15,147 nt of DNA from JALZHR01 sp036388635. GTDB lineage: Bacteria; Acidobacteriota; Blastocatellia; Pyrinomonadales; Pyrinomonadaceae. The translations under genes were made by a program, and so were the position numbers. The notes under the pieces are model-generated. The model did no database searches, was not told where the DNA came from, and was given only the letters and a program-made list of their open reading frames with translations. Where the stretch lies: assembly GCA_036388635.1 (NCBI GenBank), contig DASVRL010000235.1, forward strand, positions 1 through 15,147, given 5' to 3'. This document shows positions 6,472-13,977 of this stretch, piece after piece (positions within the stretch are counted from its first letter, which is position 1; every line of letters begins with the position of its first letter).

Positions 6472-6774
6472 TTATTTTCCGCCGATAGTATCTTTCAGCG
6501 CTTTGCCGATGCGGAATTTGACAGTGGTTTTGGCTGGGATTTTGATGACGTCGCCGGTCGCCGGATTGCGTCCTTCGCGTGCTTTACGCGTGGCTTTCAC
6601 CAATTTTCCAAAGCCGGGCACGGTGAATTCTCCGTTCTTTTTGACTTCGCTTGCCGCGAGAGCCGCCAGAGCATTAAAAAATTCTTTCGCCTGAGCTTTT
6701 TTCAAGCCGGATTTTTCCGCCAATTGATTGACGATTTCAGTTTGTGTCAAACGCTTCTTTGTAGTAGCTGCCAT
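6472..6774 (-). CDS. hup: HU-family DNA-binding protein
   Basis: A 100-residue HU/IHF-family protein that binds and bends DNA as a dimer and compacts the nucleoid. The helical N-terminal half (TQTEIVNQLAEKSGLKKAQAKEFFNAL) is followed by the beta region GEFTVPGFGKLVKATRKAREGRNPATGDVIKIPAKTTVKFRIGKALKD. The family signature GRNPATG (68-74) includes the DNA-intercalating proline P71. Length is slightly above the usual 90 because of a short basic N-terminal extension (MAATTKKR). A GGAGG site lies about 12 bases before the ATG, rather far. A tRNA-Pro gene lies 120 bases upstream on the same strand, and the gene ends at a good terminator. Which HU subtype it is cannot be told. Confidence 0.96.
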   Translation of the reverse strand: MAATTKKRLTQTEIVNQLAEKSGLKKAQAKEFFNALAALAASEVKKNGEFTVPGFGKLVKATRKAREGRNPATGDVIKIPAKTTVKFRIGKALKDTIGGK

Positions 6775-6840
6775 AGTTTAAGTCTTACCTCCAAAAGTTT
6801 TAGTGATATTGCAATAACCTAAGTTAAAATTTTTACTCGC

Positions 6841-6852
6841 TGTTTGCAAACA
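6841..6852. promoter_or_regulatory. 12-bp perfect palindrome upstream of HU
   Basis: TGTTTGCAAACA is its own reverse complement and lies between the tRNA-Pro gene and HU, 67 bases before the HU ATG. Its TTGCAA core could also serve as a weak -35 box. A protein-binding operator is possible but not shown. Confidence 0.3.
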
Positions 6853-6894
6853 ATGAAAAGAGCATACGCCGCCGGCTGCCAACAAAAATACAAT

Positions 6895-6971
<77 letters not shown>

Positions 6972-7010
6972 CAACGTGCGTTTCATTGAAGAAACATCAA
7001 CAAGTAACGG

Positions 7011-7039
7011 ATTTTACGGGCGAAAAATGCGAAGGTCAA
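7011..7039 (-). promoter_or_regulatory. Sigma70-type promoter for tRNA-Pro
   Basis: On the minus strand TTGACC (7039-7034) is followed after exactly 17 bases by TAAAAT (7016-7011). Transcription would start near 7004, about 33 bases before the mature tRNA. The -35 box overlaps the stop codon of rdgB, so the tRNA promoter is embedded in the rdgB 3' end. Confidence 0.75.
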
Positions 7040-7641
7040 GTTGAAACAGCGATAAAATGGCGCAAATACGCAATTATTTTTTTTGAAGCGCGCGCGCGGT
7101 GGCTTATTTCGCGCTTTACTTCGTCGGAGAGTTCGCCGAAGGTTTCCGAAAAACCTTCGGGAACAAAAACCGGGTCGTAACCGAAGCCGTTCGCCCCTTT
7201 CGGCGTGTCGATGACGCTTCCGTCGCAGACGCCTTCGGCGACATATCTGAGTTCGCCCCGGTCGTCGGCGACAGCCATCGCGCAGACGAATCTCGCCCGC
7301 CGGTTTTCGCTTCCCGTATTGCTTAGTTCGCTTAAAAGCTTGTCGATTCTTTCCTGGCTGGTCGCGTTTTCGCCCGCGTATCTGGCGGAAAAAACGCCGG
7401 GCGCATTATCGAGCGCCTCGACTTCCAGTCCCGAATCATCCGCCACCGTCCAATGACCGGTTTGCCGCGCGTACTCGCGCGCTTTCAAAACCGCGTTTTC
7501 GATAAAATCGACGCCGGTTTCTTCCGGTTCGGAAACGTTTTCAAAATCGTTCAGGCTTCGCAGCGTCACGGGCAAATCTGCCAGAATACGGGCGAGTTCT
7601 TTGACTTTTCCGTTATTTTTTGTAGCTATTACTAGTTGCAT
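7036..7641 (-). CDS. rdgB: Non-canonical purine NTP pyrophosphatase (RdgB/HAM1)
   Basis: A 201-residue enzyme, the usual length for the Ham1/RdgB family. It hydrolyses dITP, dXTP and related deaminated purine nucleotides to monophosphates plus pyrophosphate, keeping them out of DNA in the cytoplasm. Visible motifs are the substrate loop TKNNGK (7-12), DFIENAVLKA (45-54), the catalytic ADDSGLEV (67-74), GFGYDPVF (152-159) and SHRARA (180-185). An in-frame extension to 7725 exists, but the family begins at MQLVIATKNNGK, so ATG 7641 is chosen. No strong Shine-Dalgarno is seen. The upstream region overlaps the divergent promoter of the gene to the right, and a tandem AAAACACTTT repeat lies at 7651-7670. 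Confidence 0.96.
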   Translation of the reverse strand: MQLVIATKNNGKVKELARILADLPVTLRSLNDFENVSEPEETGVDFIENAVLKAREYARQTGHWTVADDSGLEVEALDNAPGVFSARYAGENATSQERIDKLLSELSNTGSENRRARFVCAMAVADDRGELRYVAEGVCDGSVIDTPKGANGFGYDPVFVPEGFSETFGELSDEVKREISHRARASKKIIAYLRHFIAVST

Positions 7642-7674
7642 CTTTATCTTAAAACACTTTAAAACACTTTTTTC

Positions 7675-7704
7675 TTGCCAAACCGCCCGGCAAAAAGGTA
7701 TAAA
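7675..7704 (+). promoter_or_regulatory. Sigma70-type promoter for the 7772 gene
   Basis: TTGCCA (7675-7680) is followed after 18 bases by TATAAA (7699-7704). Transcription would begin near 7711, which excludes the upstream in-frame start near 7601 and supports a start in 7757-7772. The -35 region is part of a TTGCC/GGCAA inverted repeat (7675-7693). Confidence 0.6.
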
Positions 7705-7771
7705 TTTAATAGCGGCGTTTTTCACTCACGCCTTTCGACCTTCGAAAATCTGCGATTTGGGAAAACTAATC

Positions 7772-9145
7772 TTGGACGTTTCAACCACTTCTACAACAAC
7801 TACATTCAATCCGACAAGTTTGTCAAAGACGAGCGCGCCGGACGAAAATGTATTTTCCGCGCCGATTGTTTCGGCGCGCGAGCTTGGATTTGAGCTGGGA
7901 TTGTGGCTTTCCGGGCTGGAAAGCTTTCTGCAAGTCAGAAATCATTCGTTTGCGTCAAACTCCGGAAACCGCACGAAGCCGTCAAACCGCGATTGGACAA
8001 AAGAATTTCGTCTGGTGCATTCGACGCTTCTTTTGTGTTCGAAACTCACCTTGCAGCTTTCCAAAACAATCGAGGACAAAAATTTTGCGGCGAGCGACGA
8101 GCGGATTGATTTGATAACCAATCTGAACGCCGTGCCGTTTGAATTTTCCGATTCGGAAGGATTCGCCGAGCTTTCGGCGGCGCTGATTGATTCGATTCTG
8201 CTGAACGAAGGCTTGCTGCGCGCCTCGCCGCTCAGGTTCAGCGAATGGACTGCCTGGAGCAATTTTCTCGCGGCAAAGCTCAAAGCGGCGGAAGTTTCCG
8301 GCAAGCTGATTGCGGCGGCGGAAAAAGAAGGCGAAAATTTTCTGCCGAAAAAATTAAAAGACCTGCTGGCAAACACGCCGATTCCGTTTGCGCTGGAAGC
8401 GGATTTGCGGCTGGTTCTGCCGCGTTTCGCCAAGATTTTAAAATGGCTCGACGCCATCGAGCAGATGCACGACCGCGACGAGCCTTTGAAACCGGCGATG
8501 TTGCTTTTCGCGCGCATCAACGAGCAGACGCAGGAAATGATGCGTTTTATCAACAATCGGCTTTTGCGGTTTAAAAACGAGGAAGATTCGCTTTTCGCCG
8601 CGCTCGACTGCGCCGTTTACGCCGCTTCGATCGAGCTTCGCAAAGTTTATAATTTCGAGTTAATCGGATTTGCCGAAGCGCGTCAATCGCCGCTTATTTA
8701 CGCTCGCGTCGAAACCGCGCACGGGCTTTTAAACGATTGTTTTCAGCAAACGCTGGTTAATTTCGCGCAGCTGATTGAGCCGGACGTGAAAGCCACCGAG
8801 CTTTTCCCGAATCTGCAAACCAAATTACAGCAATCTCTGACCCTGCGCGAAGATTTGTGGCGCGTTTTGCAGGTCGTGCGGAAAGCGGAGAAAAATCCCG
8901 AAAGCCTCTCGCTGCAAAAGCTGCACACAAAACTCACGGATTTTCTCAACAACACGATAAAATATTTGTTTTACAAGGATTTGGAAACGGTCGAGCGCTT
9001 TATCGAAGAAGTCCTGAACACGACCAACAAATCCGAACTGGTCTCGATTCTGCACCGCTTCGGCGCTTATCTGGAAACGCTTCTCGGGCAAGTCAATATG
9101 CGCGTCGTGCTGGTAAACCATCCGTTCAACCCGCCGCCTGAATGA
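7772..9145 (+). CDS. Uncharacterised alpha-helical protein
   Basis: About 457 residues, family not recognised. After a Ser/Thr-rich, disordered-looking N terminus (LDVSTTSTTTTFNPTS) almost the whole chain looks helical, with many Leu, Phe, Glu and Lys. There are no convincing membrane helices, no signal peptide and no cysteine-based metal motif. It ends abruptly with HPFNPPPE. The frame is open from 7601, but the first part overlaps the start of divergent rdgB and precedes the promoter at 7675-7704. No ATG or GTG is available in the proper place, so a TTG start (7772, or 7757) is proposed; the start is the weakest part of this call. The next gene begins 56 bases later on the same strand and may share its transcript. 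The composition suggests a cytoplasmic helical-bundle or scaffold protein, which is only a guess. Confidence 0.65.
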   Translation: MDVSTTSTTTTFNPTSLSKTSAPDENVFSAPIVSARELGFELGLWLSGLESFLQVRNHSFASNSGNRTKPSNRDWTKEFRLVHSTLLLCSKLTLQLSKTIEDKNFAASDERIDLITNLNAVPFEFSDSEGFAELSAALIDSILLNEGLLRASPLRFSEWTAWSNFLAAKLKAAEVSGKLIAAAEKEGENFLPKKLKDLLANTPIPFALEADLRLVLPRFAKILKWLDAIEQMHDRDEPLKPAMLLFARINEQTQEMMRFINNRLLRFKNEEDSLFAALDCAVYAASIELRKVYNFELIGFAEARQSPLIYARVETAHGLLNDCFQQTLVNFAQLIEPDVKATELFPNLQTKLQQSLTLREDLWRVLQVVRKAEKNPESLSLQKLHTKLTDFLNNTIKYLFYKDLETVERFIEEVLNTTNKSELVSILHRFGAYLETLLGQVNMRVVLVNHPFNPPPE

Positions 9146-9180
9146 TTTTTTCTGCCTTTCGTTAAATTCAACCCCAATCC

Positions 9181-9198
9181 CGATTTGAAAACAAATCG
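9181..9198 (+). promoter_or_regulatory. Perfect hairpin directly before a start codon
   Basis: CGATTTG (9181-9187) and CAAATCG (9192-9198) form a perfect 7-bp stem with an AAAA loop, ending three bases before the ATG at 9202. It fills the place where a ribosome site is expected and has no following T run, so it is not a terminator. It may control translation of the zinc-ribbon gene. Confidence 0.5.
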
Positions 9199-9201
9199 CT
9201 T

Positions 9202-9621
9202 ATGAAAGCTATCAAATGCCGGAATTGCCGCTTGATAAATTTTGCCACCGCCGAGGTCTGCAAAAGATGCGGCAGCCCCTTAACTGTTTCCGCCGCGCCG
9301 CCCGCAGATGGATTTAGCCAATCGTTAGAGAGCGGGTCATACACTCGCGGTCAGGAAATTGGCATCGGCTTTATCTTTCTCATCATCGGCTTGTTCGGGT
9401 TTGCCATAAACTGGTATACAATCGCGTTCGAAGGAGAGTTCAGTCCGAGAGCGACGATTGTCGCGCCGATTTCAATATGCGTCGGGCTGATGCTTTTTAT
9501 TTTTCCCTACCCGGATAAAGAAAAATTCCCGGACCACGACCTGACGCCCAAAGGCTGGTTCGTTTTTATTCTAATCGGGGCGATTCTCGGATTTTGGAAC
9601 TATTTCCGTCTTCTTTCCTGA
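9202..9621 (+). CDS. Zinc-ribbon membrane protein
   Basis: A 139-residue protein with an N-terminal zinc ribbon (C6-x2-C9 and C20-x2-C23, MKAIKCRNCR...EVCKRCGSPL) and a flexible linker. Three hydrophobic helices follow (about 53-75, 86-103, 118-136). The ribbon should lie in the cytoplasm. Such small zinc-ribbon/membrane proteins are common hypotheticals and no reaction can be assigned. The C terminus ends just after the last helix. No Shine-Dalgarno is present; a perfect hairpin precedes the ATG. The gene lies 56 bases after the 7772 gene on the same strand and converges on ybbP, whose stop is only 24 bases away. Confidence 0.85.
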   Translation: MKAIKCRNCRLINFATAEVCKRCGSPLTVSAAPPADGFSQSLESGSYTRGQEIGIGFIFLIIGLFGFAINWYTIAFEGEFSPRATIVAPISICVGLMLFIFPYPDKEKFPDHDLTPKGWFVFILIGAILGFWNYFRLLS

Positions 9622-9645
9622 ATTTAAAAGACTCTGCCCGAAGTT

Positions 9646-12153
9646 TTATTGCGAGCGCAAAACCGCTAAAGGTTTTTTGAAGATCACGCCGAAGCTCGCC
9701 AGAACGCCAATCAGCATCACGATAAGCGCCGTCGCCAGGACGCCGAGAATCATCAGGACGAAATCAAATTCCCAGTCGATTTTCAGAATATATTTCGTCA
9801 CGGCGAAAGATAAAGCCGTCGAGAACAGCGCGCCGATGATTCCCGCCAGAACGCCGAGCGCGGCGTATTCCGTAAATAAAATCGCCGTTAAAGTCAGACG
9901 CTTGGCGCCGAGCGTTTTCAAAATCGCGTTTTCGTAGACTCTCTGCGATTTCGTCAGCGCGACCGAGCCGATTAAAATCAAAATCCCGGTCAGCATCACA
10001 AAGCTGCCGACAAAAGAAATCGCCAGCACGAAGTTTTCAATCAGCCTGGTGATGGCTTTGATGATGTCCGCCGTGTCGAAAATTTGAATGTTCGGGAAAT
10101 TGTCGAGCACGCTGCGCTGAAACCGCGCGCGTTCGGCGGCGGGAAGCTGTTTGGTAATCGGCAGAACAAAAGTCTGCGGAGCTTTTTCCAGAACGCCGGG
10201 GCGAAAAACGAAAACAAAAGCCGTCCGCGAATTGCGCACGTCGATTTTGCGGATATTTCCGACCGTCGCATTAATGCGGCGCCCGAGAATGTCGAAAGTT
10301 ATCACGTCGCCGACCGAAAGTTTCAGCGTGCGGCTCATTCCTTCTTCGACGGAAACTTCCGCCTTGGTCGAGGGCGAATTTTCCCACCAGTTTCCGTCAA
10401 CCAGGCTTTCGTTTTCTTCCAGGTGCGGGCGATACGTGACGGCGAATTCGCGCCCGATTTGACCTTGCTGCTGGCGAATTTCGCGCTGTTCGTAATCGAA
10501 AGGCTCGCCGTTTATCAGCGCGATGCGCCCGCGCACGGTCGGAATCGGCTGTTGCGTTTCGCCGGTCGCATCTTCGGCGATTTGCTTTAATTTTTCGACC
10601 TGGCTGCGCTGAATATCGACCAGAAACAGGCTCGGCAATTTTTGATTGCGCGTGAAATCGAATTCGCGCACCAGATTTGCCTGTAAAGACTGTACGGCGA
10701 GCACGACAAACGCTCCCAAACCGACGGCGAGCAGCACGACGCGCGTCTGATTGCCCGGACGATACAGCGAATTGACGGCTTGTGCGACCGCAAACGACGA
10801 AAATTTCTTTGTCCTTTTCAAGGCGGAAGTTAAAACAACCGCCGCCAGGTATAAAATCAGCGAGGTCGCGGCTAAACCGCCCAGAAACGCCGCGCCGACT
10901 TTTATCGAGCCGGCTTGCCAGATTGCCAGCGCCAGCAGTCCCGCCAGGCAAACAAAGGCGAAAATCAGACGCGTCCAATCGAGGCGCCGCAATTTTTCGT
11001 TGTTTTCGTCGCGCAGAAGCAGGTTCGGCTTGATGTTTCTAATTTGCAAAAGCGGCAAAAGCGAAAACAGAAGCGAAATCAGCAAGCCGAGCAAGACGCC
11101 TTGCAGCGCGGCGGCAGTTTGCACCGCGTAAGACATATTTTCAGGCAGCGCGTCGGCGAAACGATACCGAATCAGCCACAGCGCCGCCTGCGCCAGCACG
11201 ACGCCGAAAACGCTGCCCAGCACGCCGAGCGTCAGAATCTGCAAAAGATAAACCGTGATAATCCGCCAGCCGCCCGCGCCGAGGCATTTTAAAACGGCGA
11301 CCGTTTTGCGTTTCTGCTCGACGAAAACGCGCGCCACGTTCCACACGCCGATGCCGCCCAAAACCAGGATGAGTAAACCGGTCAAAGCCAGATAATTTTC
11401 CGTGCGCTCGAATTGTTCGCCGAGATTTTCCTGCGTTTCCTTGTAGGAATTGACCGTCAGAATCGTGCCTTTCAAAGCCTGCCGCAATTCGGAAACCAGC
11501 GGCGTCGGGTCTTCGGAAGTGCGGTAAAGAATCCGCCGCCGGATGCGCGCTTGAGTTAAACCGGCTTCGTCAAATAATTTTTTCTCGATAAAAACGCGCG
11601 GACCTAAACGAAAGCCGCCCGTGCCGCCCGGTTCTTCGTCAAACGCGGCGCGAATCTCGAAAACGCTTTCGCCGAGGCGGATTTTATCGCCGATTTTCAG
11701 ATTTAACCGGTCTAAAAGCGTCGCCTGCACGACCGCGCCTTTGTTTTCCAGCAGCGAAAAATCGAAAGTTTTATCGTCTGTCAACACAAAATCGCCGACC
11801 AGCGGAAACGGCGGCTCGATGCCTTTCAGCTCGACAAACTGAAAATTTTCGGCGGTGCGCGTCATCGCGGCGGTCGTCACCGTTTCGTTGCGCGCCTGGA
11901 CGATGTTTGATTTAGCGATAACGCTTTCAATCGCGGAAAGCTCGCTCGGCGTAAAAGGATTCGTCGAGCTGATTTCAAAATCCGCCGTCAAAAGCCCGCG
12001 CGCGTCGCCCGCCACGGCGCGCCCCAGATTTTGAATCAGCGAGCGCAGCACGACGACCGAGCCGACGCCGATGGCGATGCACAAAAAGAAAAACAAAAGC
12101 CTGCGCCACGACGAGCGGATTTCGCGAAATGTCAGGTTGAAGATAAATTGCAT
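9646..12153 (-). CDS. ybbP: ABC exporter permease, FtsX/MacB-like (YbbP type)
   Basis: An 835-residue permease close in size to E. coli YbbP (about 800). One N-terminal membrane helix (about 16-36, RRLLFFFLCIAIGVGSVVVLRSL) is followed by a large periplasmic MacB-PCD-like domain. An FtsX-type helix set lies about 255-370 (LTGLLILVLGGIGVWNVARVFVEQKRKTVAVLKCLGAGGW), with two extra helices about 395-440. A second periplasmic domain and a second FtsX block (about 715-830) follow, with the repeated signature NAILKTLGAKR. This internal duplication is typical of the LolE/YbbP group of mechanotransmission or lipid/lipoprotein-handling ABC transporters. The ATPase is encoded just upstream on the same strand (81 bases between). 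The substrate is unknown; a neighbouring TesA-like esterase suggests lipid or hydrophobic compounds. The ATG at 12153 gives a natural N terminus. Confidence 0.93.
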   Translation of the reverse strand: MQFIFNLTFREIRSSWRRLLFFFLCIAIGVGSVVVLRSLIQNLGRAVAGDARGLLTADFEISSTNPFTPSELSAIESVIAKSNIVQARNETVTTAAMTRTAENFQFVELKGIEPPFPLVGDFVLTDDKTFDFSLLENKGAVVQATLLDRLNLKIGDKIRLGESVFEIRAAFDEEPGGTGGFRLGPRVFIEKKLFDEAGLTQARIRRRILYRTSEDPTPLVSELRQALKGTILTVNSYKETQENLGEQFERTENYLALTGLLILVLGGIGVWNVARVFVEQKRKTVAVLKCLGAGGWRIITVYLLQILTLGVLGSVFGVVLAQAALWLIRYRFADALPENMSYAVQTAAALQGVLLGLLISLLFSLLPLLQIRNIKPNLLLRDENNEKLRRLDWTRLIFAFVCLAGLLALAIWQAGSIKVGAAFLGGLAATSLILYLAAVVLTSALKRTKKFSSFAVAQAVNSLYRPGNQTRVVLLAVGLGAFVVLAVQSLQANLVREFDFTRNQKLPSLFLVDIQRSQVEKLKQIAEDATGETQQPIPTVRGRIALINGEPFDYEQREIRQQQGQIGREFAVTYRPHLEENESLVDGNWWENSPSTKAEVSVEEGMSRTLKLSVGDVITFDILGRRINATVGNIRKIDVRNSRTAFVFVFRPGVLEKAPQTFVLPITKQLPAAERARFQRSVLDNFPNIQIFDTADIIKAITRLIENFVLAISFVGSFVMLTGILILIGSVALTKSQRVYENAILKTLGAKRLTLTAILFTEYAALGVLAGIIGALFSTALSFAVTKYILKIDWEFDFVLMILGVLATALIVMLIGVLASFGVIFKKPLAVLRSQ

Positions 12154-12177
12154 AGAAATTCAAACAAGATAAGCCGA

Positions 12178-12238
12178 AATGATGAATGCCGAACGCGTAA
12201 ACGATGAATTCTTTATTCCGCGTTCGGCATTCATCATT
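12178..12238. repeat. Perfect 20-bp inverted repeat between ybbA and ybbP
   Basis: Arms 12178-12197 and 12219-12238 are exact reverse complements, separated by 21 bases. The right arm overlaps the ybbA stop codon (12234-12236), so the last ybbA codons are repeat-derived. The arm can be read as degenerate heptamers (GATGAAT, GCCGAAC, GCGTAAA). No T run follows, so it is not a standard terminator. It sits inside the presumed operon and could reduce transcription or protect mRNA ends. Confidence 0.9.
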
Positions 12239-12938
12239 CCGCGTTTCTTTTATCCTGCCCGTCCTGTTTATTTATTTCGTCGGCTACTACTTTGCCGTCG
12301 CGCAGGCGAATTTGCCGGTGCGCTCTGTTTGCCAGTTCCTGGTCGTGCGTCACTAAAACCAGAGTCGTCTGATTATCGTCGTGCAGTCTGGTCATCAAAT
12401 CGAAAATATGCGAGCCGTTGCGCGAGTCGAGATTGCCGGTCGGCTCGTCCGCCAGAAGAATTTTCGGCTGGTTGGCGAAAGCGCGCGCGATGGCGATGCG
12501 CTGCTGCTCGCCGCCCGATAGTTCCGACGGGTAATGATGCCCGCGATTCGTCAGCTCGACGTCTTCGAGCAGCTTTCGCGCCGTTTCCTTGGCATTTTTT
12601 AAACCGGAAATCTCCATCGGCACCAGGACGTTTTCAAACGCCGTCAAAGACGGAATCAGGTGAAACGATTGAAAGACAAAGCCGATTTTTTCGCTTCTGA
12701 GCCGCGCCAGAGCGTCTTCGTTCATCGCGTTAATCAGTTCGCCGTCAATCAAAATCTCGCCCGCGCTCGGCGCGTCCAAGCCGGCGATCAAACCGAGCAG
12801 GGTCGATTTTCCGCTGCCCGAAGCGCCGGTCACGGCAATAAATTCGCCGTCCGGGATTTCCAGCGAAACGTCGTCCAGAATGATTAAATCCTCCGCGCCC
12901 GACCGAACGATTTTGGTAATATTTTTAAGTTGAATCAT
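12234..12938 (-). CDS. ybbA: ABC exporter ATP-binding protein (YbbA/LolD type)
   Basis: A 234-residue cytoplasmic ATPase that powers the YbbP-like permease encoded next to it. All motifs are intact: Walker A GASGSGKST (38-46), Q-loop Q90 in FVFQSFHL, signature LSGGEQQR (140-147), Walker B ILLADEPTGNLD (160-171) and H-loop H198 in VTHD. Sequence and length fit the MacB/LolD/YbbA class. The frame also opens with a TTG at 12953, but ATG 12938 (MIQLKNITK) is the family start. The C-terminal tail KQDGQDKRNAE is partly encoded by the inverted repeat at 12219-12238 and is probably not conserved. No strong ribosome site is seen. It is divergent from the TesA-like gene. Confidence 0.95.
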   Translation of the reverse strand: MIQLKNITKIVRSGAEDLIILDDVSLEIPDGEFIAVTGASGSGKSTLLGLIAGLDAPSAGEILIDGELINAMNEDALARLRSEKIGFVFQSFHLIPSLTAFENVLVPMEISGLKNAKETARKLLEDVELTNRGHHYPSELSGGEQQRIAIARAFANQPKILLADEPTGNLDSRNGSHIFDLMTRLHDDNQTTLVLVTHDQELANRAHRQIRLRDGKVVADEINKQDGQDKRNAE

Positions 12939-12976
12939 TGCGTCTAATGACAAGCTATCTTAAAAATATAAAAATT

Positions 12977-13075
12977 GCACTCGGCGTCGCCCGGCGACTT
13001 ATATTCAGCGCGCTTTGCGTTAAAATTTTCTTAACCGCAAGGCGCGCGAAGCTTTTCGCTAAAGAGCGCCGAGCG
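12977..13075. repeat. Large imperfect inverted repeat between ybbA and tesA
   Basis: The left half (12977-13023) and right half (13031-13075) fold on each other. The inner part GCGCGCTTTGCG-TTAA (13008-13023) pairs with TTAACCGCAAGGCGCGC (13031-13047) with one bulge and one wobble. The outer part CACTCGGCG (12978-12986) pairs with CGCCGAGCG (13067-13075). The middle matches poorly. It occupies much of the 234-base divergent spacer, where the ybbA and tesA promoters must also lie. Confidence 0.7.
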
Positions 13076-13172
13076 TATTTTCGAGATAGCTTAAAATTAA
13101 TCTTAACCAAACATTTAGACTAAACAAAATACGCGAAACTCGCATCTAAAATTCGGTTTTGAAGTAAATATT

Positions 13173-13871
13173 ATGTTCACAGTCAGAAAAAATACATTCG
13201 CATTAATCGGGTTTCTCGTTTTGTCGATATTTGCCGCAAGTTGCGGCACCGAGGCGAGCAAACTGAAAAATCAAAAGCCGAAAGACGCGGCGAAGCTGCC
13301 GCCGACCAGCTCGAACAAACCGAAAGTCGTCGCGTTCGGCGACAGCCTGACCGCCGGATTCGGCTTGAGCGAAAAGGAATCTTACCCGTTTCTGCTTCAG
13401 CAGCGACTGAACGCCGAAGGCTATAATTACGAAGTCATCAACGCGGGCGTTTCCGGCGATACGAGCCAGGGCGGGCTGGAAAGAATCGACTGGTCGCTCG
13501 AGCAGGAAAACGTGCAGATTCTGATTCTCGAACTCGGCGCAAACGACCTTCTGCGCGGGCTTTCGCCGTCAAAGATGAAAAAGAATCTCGGCGAGATTAT
13601 CAAACGCGCGCAGGCGAAAAAAGTTCAGGTTCTTTTGTGCGGAATGCTCGCGCCGCCGACGATGGGCGCGAAATACCAGCAGGAATTCATCAAAGCTTTT
13701 CCCGATTTGGCGGATGAATACAAGGTCGAATTTCTGCCGTTCGTGCTGGAAGGCATCGCGCTGGATAAAAAGCTCAACCAGGCTGACGGCATTCACCCGA
13801 ACGCCGAGGGCGCAAAGGTTCTGGCGGAAAACGTTTATAAAGGCTTAAAGCCGCTGCTGCAAAAAAACTGA
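13173..13871 (+). CDS. tesA: TesA-like GDSL/SGNH esterase, predicted lipoprotein
   Basis: A 232-residue SGNH hydrolase close to E. coli TesA (thioesterase I / lysophospholipase L1). The N terminus is a signal sequence ending in IFAASC, a plausible lipobox with C24 as the lipidated residue, followed by a flexible linker. Thus it is probably an anchored lipoprotein, whereas E. coli TesA is a soluble periplasmic protein. SGNH blocks are all present: FGDSLTAG with nucleophile S58, SGDTSQGG with G95, LGANDLLRG with N124, and DGIHPN with D205 and H208. It should hydrolyse ester or thioester bonds of acyl lipids outside the inner membrane. It is divergent from ybbA-ybbP, as in E. coli, and converges on a ceramidase-like gene. 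No clear Shine-Dalgarno precedes the ATG. Confidence 0.93.
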   Translation: MFTVRKNTFALIGFLVLSIFAASCGTEASKLKNQKPKDAAKLPPTSSNKPKVVAFGDSLTAGFGLSEKESYPFLLQQRLNAEGYNYEVINAGVSGDTSQGGLERIDWSLEQENVQILILELGANDLLRGLSPSKMKKNLGEIIKRAQAKKVQVLLCGMLAPPTMGAKYQQEFIKAFPDLADEYKVEFLPFVLEGIALDKKLNQADGIHPNAEGAKVLAENVYKGLKPLLQKN

Positions 13872-13929
13872 TGTAAAACCGGCGTCGGAATATCGTAAAA
13901 TGGTTGCCAACGGCATTGCATCGAACAAG

Positions 13930-13972
13930 AACTGAGAACTGATAGTAAAAAACAAGCTATCAGTTCTCAGTT
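13930..13972. terminator. 16-bp perfect hairpin between convergent tesA and ceramidase genes
   Basis: Arms 13930-13945 and 13957-13972 are exact reverse complements with an 11-base loop. The left arm contains the heptamer GAACTGA twice (13929-13935, 13936-13942), so it belongs in style with the other heptad repeats. It lies 58 bases after the tesA stop and 6 bases from the ceramidase stop, so it can work as a bidirectional terminator or mRNA-end barrier, although T runs are weak. Confidence 0.75.
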
Positions 13973-13977
13973 GATTT

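Noticed and set aside
7601..7771. Upstream extension of the helical protein gene
   Set aside because: It overlaps the divergent rdgB start and lies largely upstream of the promoter at 7675-7704.
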